From assembly GCF_037976325.1 (NCBI RefSeq), contig NZ_CP150265.1, positions 2,785,501-2,849,500 on the forward strand: a stretch of 64,000 nucleotides of DNA, given 5' to 3'. The position numbers and the translations under genes are program-made. Source of the DNA: Paenibacillus sp. FSL K6-3182. GTDB lineage: Bacteria > Bacillota > Bacilli > Paenibacillales > Paenibacillaceae. This document shows, in pieces, positions 18,602-27,541 of this stretch. Position 1 is the stretch's first letter. Each line of letters starts with the position of its first letter. The notes under the pieces are model-generated. The model had not been told where the DNA came from. It saw nothing but the letters and a program-made list of their open reading frames with translations, and did not search any database.

Positions 18602-19480
18602 TTGTCTATTCTAAATGGAAATGCATTTTTCGAGGACAGAGAGTTTCCTTTTTTTATACAGCGCTATCAAATTAAAAAAGGTGAGGTCATTCCTGCGCAT
18701 ACACATGATTTTGTTGAGCTTGTGTATGTGGCTAAGGGCGGAGCGCTGCATGAAATGGCCGATCAACGATATCCGCTTGCAACCGGTGATGTATTCGTAA
18801 TCGAGCCACAAACCTATCATGGCTACTTTAACACCGATGGAGAAGAAACCATCGTATATAATCTCCTATTTGAGAAGCAACTGCTTCAGAAGGAATTGGG
18901 CGTCCTGCTGCAAATACCCGCCTTCATCAATTTCTTCTATCTCGCTCCTTTTCTAAGAAAAAACGCCTCTTTTGTACCGCATATTTCATTGAACGAGCAT
19001 CAGCGGGGGCAATTGGAATTTCTTCTCCAAAAAATTCACAAGGAGTTTTATGAAAAGCCGGTAGGTTATCAGCTCGTCATAAAAACAAATTGGATCGAGT
19101 GTTTGGTGTTGTTAAGTCGTTATCAGGATAACAATGAGAACAATAATAATAGTCCGCTGCCGAAAGAGGAATGGATGAGTTCTATTTTGCATTTCTTAGA
19201 ACAAAATTATCGACAGCCGTTATCGTTGAATCAGCTATCCCAAACCTGCGGCATGAGCGTGTCTTCCTTCACGGCAAAATTTAAGAAAGCGACAGGCATG
19301 AGCCTCATGGACTACAAGCACTCCCTTCAAGTCAGGCATGCTTGCGAATTATTGAAGGATCACCGCAATAAGGTTATACATGTCGCATATAGTTCCGGAT
19401 TTCAAGATGTCAGCTTCTTCAATCGGATTTTTCGCAAACACATGAGTATGACGCCAAGACAATTCCGCAATGGATTGTAG
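18602..19480 (+). CDS. AraC family transcriptional regulator
   Basis: Regulator of 292 residues: cupin-type N-terminal sensor (IPAHTHDFVELVYV, then GDVFVIEPQTYHGYF) and a C-terminal double helix-turn-helix (MSVSSFTAKFKKATGMS and SGFQDVSFFNRIFRKHMSM). TTG start at 18602 behind AAGGAGGA; no ATG lies in frame nearby. Placed divergently from the PhyH gene, its most likely target. Sensor domains of this class often bind a sugar. Confidence 0.9.
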   Translation: MSILNGNAFFEDREFPFFIQRYQIKKGEVIPAHTHDFVELVYVAKGGALHEMADQRYPLATGDVFVIEPQTYHGYFNTDGEETIVYNLLFEKQLLQKELGVLLQIPAFINFFYLAPFLRKNASFVPHISLNEHQRGQLEFLLQKIHKEFYEKPVGYQLVIKTNWIECLVLLSRYQDNNENNNNSPLPKEEWMSSILHFLEQNYRQPLSLNQLSQTCGMSVSSFTAKFKKATGMSLMDYKHSLQVRHACELLKDHRNKVIHVAYSSGFQDVSFFNRIFRKHMSMTPRQFRNGL

Positions 19481-19585
19481 CGTTATTATGGCGGAATTGG
19501 TTGAATATCTGGAAGCAAGAGTGTAAGGTTAATGATGCTGGACTAACAGGCTGATCAGCATAAGAACAATAGTGGAGGTAACTTT

Positions 19586-19894
19586 ATGAGTCAACGCTAT
19601 AGAATTACAAGGACAATGCAAGAGCAGAACCATTTGGAGCAAAATATATCTTTGGAAGAGTGCAAAAGTTATTTTGCTGCCAAACCTGATTTTTCGTATA
19701 CATCCGTTTTCACTGTAAAAGGGGAAACTACGATGTCTATTGATGGTGATTTTTTTATGTGGAGCTATGGCGATATCACAATCCCGTTCAGGCATTATCA
19801 GGGAGATATATATGTGTCCGGAACGAATGAAGCCGTGATCCCTAAGATGATTGAGGTTGCGAGCGAATTGGGTGCGGACGTGGTGGAAGGGTAA
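19586..19894 (+). CDS. Conserved-looking hypothetical protein, 102 residues
   Basis: I do not recognise a family. The protein is soluble, without signal peptide or cysteine motif apart from a single Cys, with alternating beta-type segments (TSVFTVKGETTMSIDGDF) and a C-terminal amphipathic helix. ATG follows AGTGGAGGTAACTTT, and a bidirectional terminator follows 33 bases later, so it is a credible single-gene transcript. Confidence 0.7.
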   Translation: MSQRYRITRTMQEQNHLEQNISLEECKSYFAAKPDFSYTSVFTVKGETTMSIDGDFFMWSYGDITIPFRHYQGDIYVSGTNEAVIPKMIEVASELGADVVEG

Positions 19895-19927
19895 GAAGCA
19901 ATATTTTATGTACTATCGTGAAAAATA

Positions 19928-19974
19928 AAGCCTCCTATCCGTAAAGTGATTTTACTGGCAGGAGGCTTTTTTTA
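19928..19974. terminator. Bidirectional intrinsic terminator
   Basis: AAGCCTCC pairs with GGAGGCTT, with an inner GTAAA/TTTAC stem; T tract on the plus side and an A tract before it for the minus side. It separates the hypothetical gene from the convergent GH43 gene. Confidence 0.85.
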
Positions 19975-19996
19975 ATTGATGATTGAATGGATAACT

Positions 19997-22900
19997 TTAT
20001 TGTACAATCGTTTTTGCAATAAAGGCCAGATCAACAATATCGATGACGCCATCATGGTTGATATCTGCTTTTTTGATCGCATTCCAATCAGGGCTAGTTG
20101 AATTTTTGCCATAGCTGGCTGCTGCAATACCAAGATCACCAACGGTCACTTTTCCATCTGAATTCGTGTCTCCTGATGTTGGGACATGGACTGCGTTTTT
20201 AAATGCTTGGAGTGCTTGATTCAAGGCGGTAACCGCTTGATCAATTTCCGCTTGGTTTACAGCTTTATCGGCTGCTGCTTTGGCAGTATTAATCGCTGCT
20301 TGCAAAGCGGCTTTGGAACCAACAGGGTATTGTCCTGGCGAACTGCCTTCTACAGCTGCTTGAACGGCTGCCTCTGATTGTGCAATTAAGGCATTCAAAG
20401 CTTCTTTGTTCAGCTCATTCGTGCTCGTGACTTTAACATTATGCGTGACAGGAGCAAGTGTGGTCTCCACGCCTGCTGAATTGGCAAGCTTCGCTTGCGA
20501 GAGTGTAATACTCGTATTAGGTGACTCTTTAATCGCTTTCCAGTGTAATTTAAGCAATTCTCCATCGGCGATGACAGCATGATCTGCACCTTCACTAGCA
20601 AGCAAAATCCGAATTTGTCCGGGAACGTCCGTTTTAGAATCAATAACGATAAGACCATTCTTTATGGACTCCGCCGAAACAAATGCGAGCTTGTCGGCAT
20701 CATAATCAAATGTGAGATCCTGAGCATAAATGGCATCCTCCGATTTAGTCGACACATGCGTTAACCCGTAATTTACTTCGAGGCTTTCGCCTAATGAAAG
20801 GTGTGAAGCACCTGTAAGTGTCCCCGTTAATTTGTTTTCAACAGGGGGATTGAGGTTAGGAACATCGGCCTTATACATCGTCAAAAAGTCCAAATTCACA
20901 TTGCCAATCGAACCATTATCAATACGATAGCTGATCACATTTTTGCCAGCCTTTAAGCGTAAACGCTCAGAAGCGGTAAACCATTCATCCCAGCTGATCG
21001 CCGTTTTATCTGGGCCTATCGTTTTTACTTGTATGCCATTTACATATACATTGATGTTTGCTCTTGCCGGCAGCTGCGTCGTAGGATTATTTGTGGATTC
21101 ACCATCGACCTGAACGCCATAAGCGTATCTAACACCCACGATGTAATCACCATCTTCAGCCGCATTCACTACAAAACTGGCTTCTGCACCAGCTTTTTTG
21201 GGTAGGTTAATATAACCCGTTCCTTGATAATTTACATGGCTGTTGTCTTTTGTAATCTCACCATAAAGAATAGCATCTTCAGCTTGATACATATCTCCGA
21301 GTCCTAAATCACCAGAAGGCAAGTCCTGCCATTCATATGGCGATATAGGTACACCGAAATGCGGTGTTCCATCTGCATTCCAGCCAAATTTTTGAATATT
21401 GACCTGCCGCCACCAGTTTCGCCCAGTATCTTGATATACGCGCGAATGATAAATCATCCAATCTTCCTTGCCATCTGCCGATTTGACAAAACCTGCTCTG
21501 GCAGGGCCGGATACATCATCTGTAGCAACGAAAACATCATTTGTACGCGTCCAAGAATCTGGGTTCAAAAAATCGCCATCGGTATTCATAAAATAAGATA
21601 AACGATAGCCATTTGATGCATAATCACCTTCGGACATGGTAATAAACACTTTCCCATCCTTTTGCAATACACGAGGGCCTTCTCCGCCGCCTCCTGGCAG
21701 GAAGGAGCGGTCTGCTGTAATTGTATAGGGGTTATCCATTGGCGCAATTGCCGGGCCAATAGGTTCGCCGGAGCCTAAAGTGCCCCAAACCGCATATAGT
21801 TGTCCTTTGTAGTCGAAGACCGTGAAATCATTGGCTTGTTTATAAACGCCGTTTTCACCTGCATAAATGGCACCTTTATCAACGTACGCTCCTTGCGGGT
21901 CGTCTGTCACAGATTCCAGAACCGTTGCCATATGCTTGTAATCAAACTCTTTTAAGTCAGCACAATAATAGATATACCATTTGCCATCAAAGAAGAAGAG
22001 CTCAGGTGCAAAAATCCGAGTTTGTGTTCCTTGGGAATCGAATACCATAATTTTTTCGCCTTGGTCTAACAGGGTACGAGACTTGGATACATAAACTTTA
22101 TTGTTGGAGTCTAAATTGCTTGAAGAAACAAAGTAATAAAAACCATCTTTGTACGTGACAAAGGGGTCCTGTCCTTGATACAGCGGGTTGTTAAATTTAT
22201 CAGATACGGAGGAGCTAGTAACTCCCATCTCTTTCATAAAGTCAGAACGGGCAATCGATACGCTCTTAATGGCATCATCAAGCAAACCAACCTTATCTAA
22301 ATCACTAATTTCTTTGTCATCAATAGTGGCAAGTAGCTCTGCCGCAGTTATTTTTGCAGCGCTTAAGTTGTTTACTACGCTTTCTGCTACTTTGTCTGCA
22401 AAGTTTTCTGTTAAATAATCTATCTTTTGAATTTCTGCGGTCAAATCAGCTTTTTTAGTCGTGAGCACACGATCTGTAGGCAAATAAAGTGCTGATTCAG
22501 GCACGACCTCTCTGCTTTGGCTAGCGCTTTCCCATTCCATCTTAAGCCAAGTGCCTCCCCAGCCTTGCAAGTATTCAACTTTAATATCGTAATGCTTGCC
22601 TGCATCCAATGAAATGGAGGTGCTAACTTGTGGTTTTTCCCATGCCTGCTGCCAGAAGTCAATGATTAATGCTCCATTAACCCATAGTCTGAAACCATCA
22701 TCACCAACCATATGGAAGGTGTAGTTTTCTGTATATTTTGGAACGATTGTACCTGTGAAACGTGCTGTATTAAAATCGGGTGTTCCGGAGAGCTGATTGA
22801 AGATGCTTGCAAAAGAATCGCCATTTAGATTGGAGACCGCTCTTTCTCCTCGAAAATCATTAAAATTAAAAATAGTAATATCTTCACGATTGTTAGGGTT

Positions 22901-23035
22901 CTTTTCACATTTAAAAAACTCGCCCAGCAATCCGTGACCGTCCACAGCTGCATCAGCAGCACGAGCATTTGCGGGTATAACAATCGTGCCTGCAAAAACA
23001 AACATAGCCAAAAGTATTCCTAGTACTCTTTTCAT
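19997..23035 (-). CDS. Secreted multimodular GH43-type enzyme with PA14, CBM, cohesin and dockerin modules
   Basis: Secreted 1012-residue enzyme, probably an arabinanase/arabinofuranosidase or xylosidase. Order: signal peptide 1-26; PA14 domain about 34-185; helical linker to 280; GH43-type five-bladed propeller about 282-575, with Asp290 in GQDPFV as likely base and Glu452 in GEGPRV as likely acid; CBM6/35-like module about 582-722 (QAEDAILYGEI start); cohesin-like domain about 735-870; Ala/Gln-rich FIVAR-like helical linker about 875-950; dockerin 955-1012 with two calcium loops, DTNSDGKVTVGDL and DINHDGVIDIVDL. Start ATG at 23035 follows AGGAGG; an in-frame extension to 23092 lacks a signal peptide at its start. 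Having both cohesin and dockerin on one chain is notable. No other dockerin or scaffoldin lies in the window. Confidence 0.88.
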   Translation of the reverse strand: MKRVLGILLAMFVFAGTIVIPANARAADAAVDGHGLLGEFFKCEKNPNNREDITIFNFNDFRGERAVSNLNGDSFASIFNQLSGTPDFNTARFTGTIVPKYTENYTFHMVGDDGFRLWVNGALIIDFWQQAWEKPQVSTSISLDAGKHYDIKVEYLQGWGGTWLKMEWESASQSREVVPESALYLPTDRVLTTKKADLTAEIQKIDYLTENFADKVAESVVNNLSAAKITAAELLATIDDKEISDLDKVGLLDDAIKSVSIARSDFMKEMGVTSSSVSDKFNNPLYQGQDPFVTYKDGFYYFVSSSNLDSNNKVYVSKSRTLLDQGEKIMVFDSQGTQTRIFAPELFFFDGKWYIYYCADLKEFDYKHMATVLESVTDDPQGAYVDKGAIYAGENGVYKQANDFTVFDYKGQLYAVWGTLGSGEPIGPAIAPMDNPYTITADRSFLPGGGGEGPRVLQKDGKVFITMSEGDYASNGYRLSYFMNTDGDFLNPDSWTRTNDVFVATDDVSGPARAGFVKSADGKEDWMIYHSRVYQDTGRNWWRQVNIQKFGWNADGTPHFGVPISPYEWQDLPSGDLGLGDMYQAEDAILYGEITKDNSHVNYQGTGYINLPKKAGAEASFVVNAAEDGDYIVGVRYAYGVQVDGESTNNPTTQLPARANINVYVNGIQVKTIGPDKTAISWDEWFTASERLRLKAGKNVISYRIDNGSIGNVNLDFLTMYKADVPNLNPPVENKLTGTLTGASHLSLGESLEVNYGLTHVSTKSEDAIYAQDLTFDYDADKLAFVSAESIKNGLIVIDSKTDVPGQIRILLASEGADHAVIADGELLKLHWKAIKESPNTSITLSQAKLANSAGVETTLAPVTHNVKVTSTNELNKEALNALIAQSEAAVQAAVEGSSPGQYPVGSKAALQAAINTAKAAADKAVNQAEIDQAVTALNQALQAFKNAVHVPTSGDTNSDGKVTVGDLGIAAASYGKNSTSPDWNAIKKADINHDGVIDIVDLAFIAKTIVQ

Positions 23036-23266
23036 CGTTAAGCCTCCTGATTTCTCATTCTTATCATGCAAAGTAGGGAAGTATTGCTCCACAGCTGCTT
23101 CTCAAATTACCTCCTTTTCTCGTCCTATTGTTTGCTTCAAATTTACCATTTTTTATCGATTATAGATTTGTGAAATACGGGCTTTTTTTGCGTTTTTCTG
23201 TCCTTTTATTTATCAGATGGAGGGTTTGTGTTAAAGTATGGAATATTAGCGAAAGGTGGAGTAATG

Positions 23267-23635
23267 ATGGAAATAGAAATTGATCAGAAGGGGAATTCCA
23301 AAGTTGCGATTATAGAGAGCACAGAAATTGTAGTAAGCGACGTGCAAGGGGCACTGGACTTGATGGCAACAGTGAATTATACAGATGGCTGCCATAAACT
23401 ATTGATCCATAAAGCGAATATAACAGAGGAATTTTTTGATTTAAAAACAAAGCTTGCCGGGGAGATTTTGCAAAAGTACACAAATTATCACATTAAAATC
23501 GCAATCGTTGGAGATTTTGATGGTTATGAAAGCAAAAGCTTGAAGGATTTTATTTATGAATGCAATAAAGGCAAGCAGGTTTTCTTTTTAAAAGATAAAC
23601 AAGCTGCACTCGACGCACTGCACAATGTAAATTAA
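23267..23635 (+). CDS. DUF4180 domain protein
   Basis: Small cytoplasmic protein of 122 residues. The KTKLAGEILQKYTNYHIK and AIVGDF stretch followed by SKSLKDFIYECNKGKQ is typical of DUF4180 proteins, whose function is unknown. AAAGGTGGAG precedes the tandem ATGs at 23264/23267; the second has the better spacing. Single gene with its own terminator. Confidence 0.82.
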   Translation: MEIEIDQKGNSKVAIIESTEIVVSDVQGALDLMATVNYTDGCHKLLIHKANITEEFFDLKTKLAGEILQKYTNYHIKIAIVGDFDGYESKSLKDFIYECNKGKQVFFLKDKQAALDALHNVN

Positions 23636-23647
23636 TGGTATAAAGAA

Positions 23648-23680
23648 AAAGGCAGCCAAGGGTAATTGGCTGCCTTTTTC
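23648..23680. terminator. Bidirectional intrinsic terminator
   Basis: AAAGGCAGCCAA and TTGGCTGCCTTT form a perfect 12-bp stem with T-rich flanks on both sides, between the convergent DUF4180 and exporter genes. Confidence 0.92.
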
Positions 23681-24559
23681 TCATGAAACAGCTAGCTGCT
23701 TCTGTTTCTTATTGCTACCGTGCCATCCGGATACGAGAACACCGAGTAATACAAGCGCTGCGCCGATATAACCTTTGAATGGCAATATTTCATTGATGAA
23801 CACAAACCCGAACAAAGCTGCAAACAGCGGTTCGAGCGAAAAAATAAGCCCGGTTCGGATAGGAGTCGTATATTTCTGAGCCAAAGGCTGAACCACATAG
23901 CCAAATGCACTGCACACGATACTTAATACGAGTACGGCTACCCATCCTTCTGATGTATGAGGAAGTTTGGGCGTTTCGAATAGAAAAGAGAAGAACAAAC
24001 CATAGGCACCTGCGAATCCCAATTGTAAAATGCCTAAGTTCAACGTATTCGTTGTTTTCGCCGCAGAATCGGTAATTAGAATATGTATGGCATACAATAG
24101 GGCCCCCATAATACATAAGAAATCTCCCGGATATATTCTCAGCTCGCTGTTTAATGTAAGAAATCCAATACCTATAATAGCAAGGCAAACCCCAATGACG
24201 AGGCTAAGCTTAAGTTTTTTCTTGAACACGGTGACATAAATTAAAGGGACAAATATAACGGTTAAGCTAATTAAAAATCCGGCGTTAGAAGTTGTGGTCG
24301 TTTTTAGACCAAACATAATGCCTGTAAATACACCAAATAATAATAATCCAAGTAATGCTGCATATTTTAACGTTTTCAGGTCGGTATGACGCAAGCTTTT
24401 GTGGAAGAGGGCGGCCGATAAAAGAAACGCAAACCCGCAGCGAAGAGCAATCAAATTAAATTCTTCAATCGAATTTAGTCCCAGCTTCATAAAAATATAG
24501 GATGAACCCCAACATAACGTAATCATTAAAATAAGAAAATCGGCTTTCAGCGGCTTCAA
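23681..24559 (-). CDS. EamA/DMT-family transporter
   Basis: Drug/metabolite-type exporter of about 292 residues with ten predicted membrane segments in two EamA repeats (TLCWGSSYIFMKLGLN marks the first; FSLEPLFAALFGFVFINE the second). TTG at 24559 sits 9 bases behind AAAGGA; the frame can be extended to 24583 without a ribosome binding site. Divergent from a LysR gene, with an inverted repeat between them, so the LysR protein probably controls it. Substrate unknown; relatives export amino acids or metabolites. Confidence 0.9.
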   Translation of the reverse strand: MKPLKADFLILMITLCWGSSYIFMKLGLNSIEEFNLIALRCGFAFLLSAALFHKSLRHTDLKTLKYAALLGLLLFGVFTGIMFGLKTTTTSNAGFLISLTVIFVPLIYVTVFKKKLKLSLVIGVCLAIIGIGFLTLNSELRIYPGDFLCIMGALLYAIHILITDSAAKTTNTLNLGILQLGFAGAYGLFFSFLFETPKLPHTSEGWVAVLVLSIVCSAFGYVVQPLAQKYTTPIRTGLIFSLEPLFAALFGFVFINEILPFKGYIGAALVLLGVLVSGWHGSNKKQKQLAVS

Positions 24560-24583
24560 TCTGTACCATCCTTTGTTTAGCAA

Positions 24584-24623
24584 GTGTTAGTAATCGAACC
24601 GGGTGGATACCAAGTACTAACAC
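24584..24623. promoter_or_regulatory. Inverted repeat, candidate LysR operator
   Basis: GTGTTAGTA at 24584-24592 and its exact complement TACTAACAC at 24615-24623 lie in the divergent intergenic region. Perfect 9-bp arms with a 22-base gap fit a site for a dimeric or tetrameric regulator. Confidence 0.55.
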
Positions 24624-24707
24624 AGTATACTAAGGAAGGATTAACAAGTATATTGAATGTTTGTTATGATATACATTAGTAAATTTCATGTTAAAGGCGG
24701 GCTATCG

Positions 24708-25586
24708 ATGAGTATTAATAAATACGAAGTTTTCATGAAAGTAGTTGAACAAGGGAGTCTGACAAAAGCTGCTGATCTGCTAGGATTCACGCAATCGGGC
24801 GTAAGTCATATGATCAAAAGCTTGGAAATAGAATTGGGTTTCGCCCTCCTGCTCCGAGGACGGTCGGGGATAAAATTAACGGCAAATGGAGAGCAGATGT
24901 TAAAGCCAATTCGTGAAATATTAAACTGGAACGAACAATTGAAGCAGGTAGTGTCATCGATTCATGGTTTGGAGGCAGGTACAATCCGTATAGGCACCTT
25001 CACCAGCGTATCCGTTCATTGGCTTCCTGGCATGATTAAGCAGTTTCAAAAAGAGTATCCGACCATTGAGATTAAACTGATGGAAGGCGACTATCAGGAA
25101 ATAGAAAGCTGGATTGAAGAAGGTCAAATTGACTGTGGCTTCATATCTATTCCAACTCGCGGCACATTTGAGGTTATTCCTCTAAAGAAGGACCGAATGC
25201 TGGCTATTTTACCGCTGGATCATCCTCTAAGTGAGCTGTCCTATTTGCCTTTAGCCAAACTCGAAAATGAACCGTTCATCATTTCAAGTGAAGGTTCTGA
25301 TTATGATGTCAGACGGGTTCTGGATCATGCGTCGATTAAACCCAATATTAAGTTTTCGTTAGGGGATGATTTTGCGATTATTGCCATGGTGGAGAATGGG
25401 CTTGGCGTCAGTATCCTGCCTGAGCTTGTTCTTCAAGGGCGCGACCATAAGGTGTGCGTGATGGAACTCGAGGAGCGCAGTTACCGTTCACTCGGAATTG
25501 CCGTCCAGTCCATGAAAAATGCATCACCTTCCGCAAGGCGATTCGTAAATTATGTCCAGCAATGGTTGGAGAATTGGGAGCAATAA
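24708..25586 (+). CDS. LysR family transcriptional regulator
   Basis: 292 residues. N-terminal winged helix-turn-helix (TKAADLLGFTQSGVSHMIK) and a periplasmic-binding-protein-like effector domain from about residue 90 (GTIRIGTFTSVSVHWLPGMI). ATG at 24708 follows AAAGGCGGG; the longer frame from 24657 is rejected. Divergent from the DMT exporter gene, the classic layout for a regulator controlling its neighbour and itself. Confidence 0.93.
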   Translation: MSINKYEVFMKVVEQGSLTKAADLLGFTQSGVSHMIKSLEIELGFALLLRGRSGIKLTANGEQMLKPIREILNWNEQLKQVVSSIHGLEAGTIRIGTFTSVSVHWLPGMIKQFQKEYPTIEIKLMEGDYQEIESWIEEGQIDCGFISIPTRGTFEVIPLKKDRMLAILPLDHPLSELSYLPLAKLENEPFIISSEGSDYDVRRVLDHASIKPNIKFSLGDDFAIIAMVENGLGVSILPELVLQGRDHKVCVMELEERSYRSLGIAVQSMKNASPSARRFVNYVQQWLENWEQ

Positions 25587-25687
25587 GAATCAGGCTGATC
25601 GCACGAAAGAACAGGAAGATAGTAGAGTTTAAAGGAATTTCATAGTAAAATATACTAAAAATTAAATAACCAAGGGGGTTGCTGATT

Positions 25688-26215
25688 GTGATCATTGAGA
25701 CGGAACGGTTAATTTTAAGAGATTTTGTGACCAATGATTTCGAAGATATACATGTGTATGCATCGAATCCGATCGTAGTGAAGTACATGTTATGGGGACC
25801 AAACTCGAAAGAGGATACACAAAGCTATATGAATATGATAGCCGATATGCAAAAGCAACAGCCTCGACTTGGTTATGAACTCGCAGTGGTCATGAAAGAG
25901 AACAATCAGTTGATCGGTGGTTGTGGAATTCACATTATCAAGCCTTCACAAGGAGAGCTTGGTTATTGCTTTAATCATAACTATTGGGGAAGTGGCTTCG
26001 CATCAGAGGCTGCGGCTGCCTTGCTTGAATTTGGATTTCGTGAGCTCAATCTTCATCGCATATTTGCAACCTGTCGCCCGGATAACATTGGATCGGCTAA
26101 AGTGCTGCAAAAAATAGGGATGAAATATGAAGGACATATTAGGGAGCATATGCGCCATAACGAGAAATGGCATGATTCCTATCAATATTCCATTTTAGAA
26201 AATGAATATGTCTAG
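25688..26215 (+). CDS. GNAT acetyltransferase (RimJ/RimL-like)
   Basis: Acetyl-CoA-dependent N-acetyltransferase of 175 residues. ETERLILRDF opening, the acetyl-CoA loop region NHNYWGSGFASEAAAALLEF, and the closing segment NIGSAKVLQKIGMKYEGHIRE are typical of the RimJ/RimL group that modifies ribosomal proteins or small amines. GTG at 25688 lies 9 bases behind AAGGGGG; a TTG at 25679 is too close. First of three closely spaced genes with the SnoaL-like and racemase genes. Confidence 0.9.
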   Translation: MIIETERLILRDFVTNDFEDIHVYASNPIVVKYMLWGPNSKEDTQSYMNMIADMQKQQPRLGYELAVVMKENNQLIGGCGIHIIKPSQGELGYCFNHNYWGSGFASEAAAALLEFGFRELNLHRIFATCRPDNIGSAKVLQKIGMKYEGHIREHMRHNEKWHDSYQYSILENEYV

Positions 26216-26244
26216 AAGAGCCACTTTCAAAAGGTGAGGTGACA

Positions 26245-26634
26245 ATGATCATGGTTAGTGAAGAGGATAAAGCAATCATTAATCATTATGTTGCTGCTTA
26301 TAATTCATTAGATGTAGCGGGAATGGTTAAGTTTTTGCATAACGATATTATATTCAGGAATGTTTCCAATGGCGAAATTAACACTGAAACCAGAGGTATA
26401 CAAGAGTTTATACAATTGGCGGAAAAATCCTCAAAGATGTTCTCTAGCCGCTGTCAGACAATCATGAGCTATCATGCTGTAGAGGACAAAGTAGAAGTGC
26501 AGATTGATTATGAAGGAACACTTGCTGTTGATTTGCCTAACGGATTAGGCGCGGGAGACAAAATACAGTTAAAAGGGAAATCAATATTTGGGCTGGTAGA
26601 CGGAAAAATTTTTATGATAGAAGATTATAGTTGA
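26245..26634 (+). CDS. SnoaL/NTF2-like protein
   Basis: 129 residues with an NTF2-like alpha+beta barrel pattern: N-terminal helix IINHYVAAYNSLDVAGMVKF, then beta strands ending KGKSIFGLVDGKIFMIEDYS. Proteins of this fold include isomerases, hydratases and stress proteins; no catalytic set can be assigned. ATG at 26245 has AAAGGTGAGG at the right distance. Likely co-transcribed with the GNAT upstream and the racemase downstream. Confidence 0.78.
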   Translation: MIMVSEEDKAIINHYVAAYNSLDVAGMVKFLHNDIIFRNVSNGEINTETRGIQEFIQLAEKSSKMFSSRCQTIMSYHAVEDKVEVQIDYEGTLAVDLPNGLGAGDKIQLKGKSIFGLVDGKIFMIEDYS

Positions 26635-26677
26635 AGATAATTGCTAACAGAATAACATTCATTGGAGGTGCTTCACC

Positions 26678-27385
26678 GTGAAGACAATAGGTCTGATAGG
26701 CGGCATGAGCTGGGAGTCATCTGTGCTCTATTACCAAACCATTAATCAAAAGGTAAAAGAAAAGTTAGGGAAACTTCATTCTGCAAAAAGTATCATGTAT
26801 TCAGTAGATTTCGAAGAAATCAAGACTCTCCAGGAACAGGGGAAGTGGGACGAAGCAACTGCCATCATGATTGATTGTGCACAAAAACTAGAATTAGCCG
26901 GAGCAGAGTTCATTATTATTTGTACGAATACGATGCACAAAATGGCCAAAGAAGTAGAGGATGCGGTATCCATCCCACTGCTTCATATCGCAGATGCGAC
27001 AGCAAAGGAAATAATTAAAGATGGAATAAAGAAGATTGCTTTGCTTGGTACGGCTTTTACAATGGAACAGCAATTTTACAAGGGAAGACTAAGCGAAAAG
27101 TTTGGGCTTGATGTCATTATTCCTAATGAGTCAGAACGAAAGATTATACATGATATCGTCTATGAAGAGCTTTGCCTTGGAATTATAAACGAACAATCCA
27201 GAGAATCATATTTAAAGATCATTAATCGTCTTAGTGAGCAGGGAGCAGAAGCTATTATTCTTGGGTGTACAGAAATAACACTGCTCGTATCGCAAGAAAA
27301 TTGCAGTGTGCCTTTATATGATACAGCAAGAATTCATGCGGAGTGTGCAGTTGATTTTTCTTTAAGTGAGGAAATTTCTCGCTAA
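26678..27385 (+). CDS. Aspartate/glutamate racemase family protein
   Basis: Cofactor-independent racemase of 235 residues. GLIGGMSWESS opens the chain; the two catalytic cysteines are in CTNTMH (around residue 83) and GCTEI (around residue 196). This is the pattern of the YgeA/RacD branch. GTG start behind TGGAGGTG. Substrate could be aspartate or another amino acid; YgeA-like members act on several. A terminator lies about 120 bases downstream. Confidence 0.9.
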   Translation: MKTIGLIGGMSWESSVLYYQTINQKVKEKLGKLHSAKSIMYSVDFEEIKTLQEQGKWDEATAIMIDCAQKLELAGAEFIIICTNTMHKMAKEVEDAVSIPLLHIADATAKEIIKDGIKKIALLGTAFTMEQQFYKGRLSEKFGLDVIIPNESERKIIHDIVYEELCLGIINEQSRESYLKIINRLSEQGAEAIILGCTEITLLVSQENCSVPLYDTARIHAECAVDFSLSEEISR

Positions 27386-27503
27386 CGTTCAGAGTTGATA
27401 TCATCAACTTATGACATTGGTATGGCTTATTCGCGACTATCTAGTGCATATGGAACATCATATAAACAATCAGATATTAAATTAATGCAAATGGATGAAA
27501 TGA

Positions 27504-27535
27504 AAAAGGCGACCGCTAATGGTCGCCTTTTATTA
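27504..27535. terminator. Bidirectional intrinsic terminator
   Basis: AAAAGGCGACC and GGTCGCCTTTT form an 11-bp stem between the racemase and the convergent glutaminase-like gene. It refutes a 64-codon reading frame that would run through it. Confidence 0.9.
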
Positions 27536-27541
27536 TACGAT

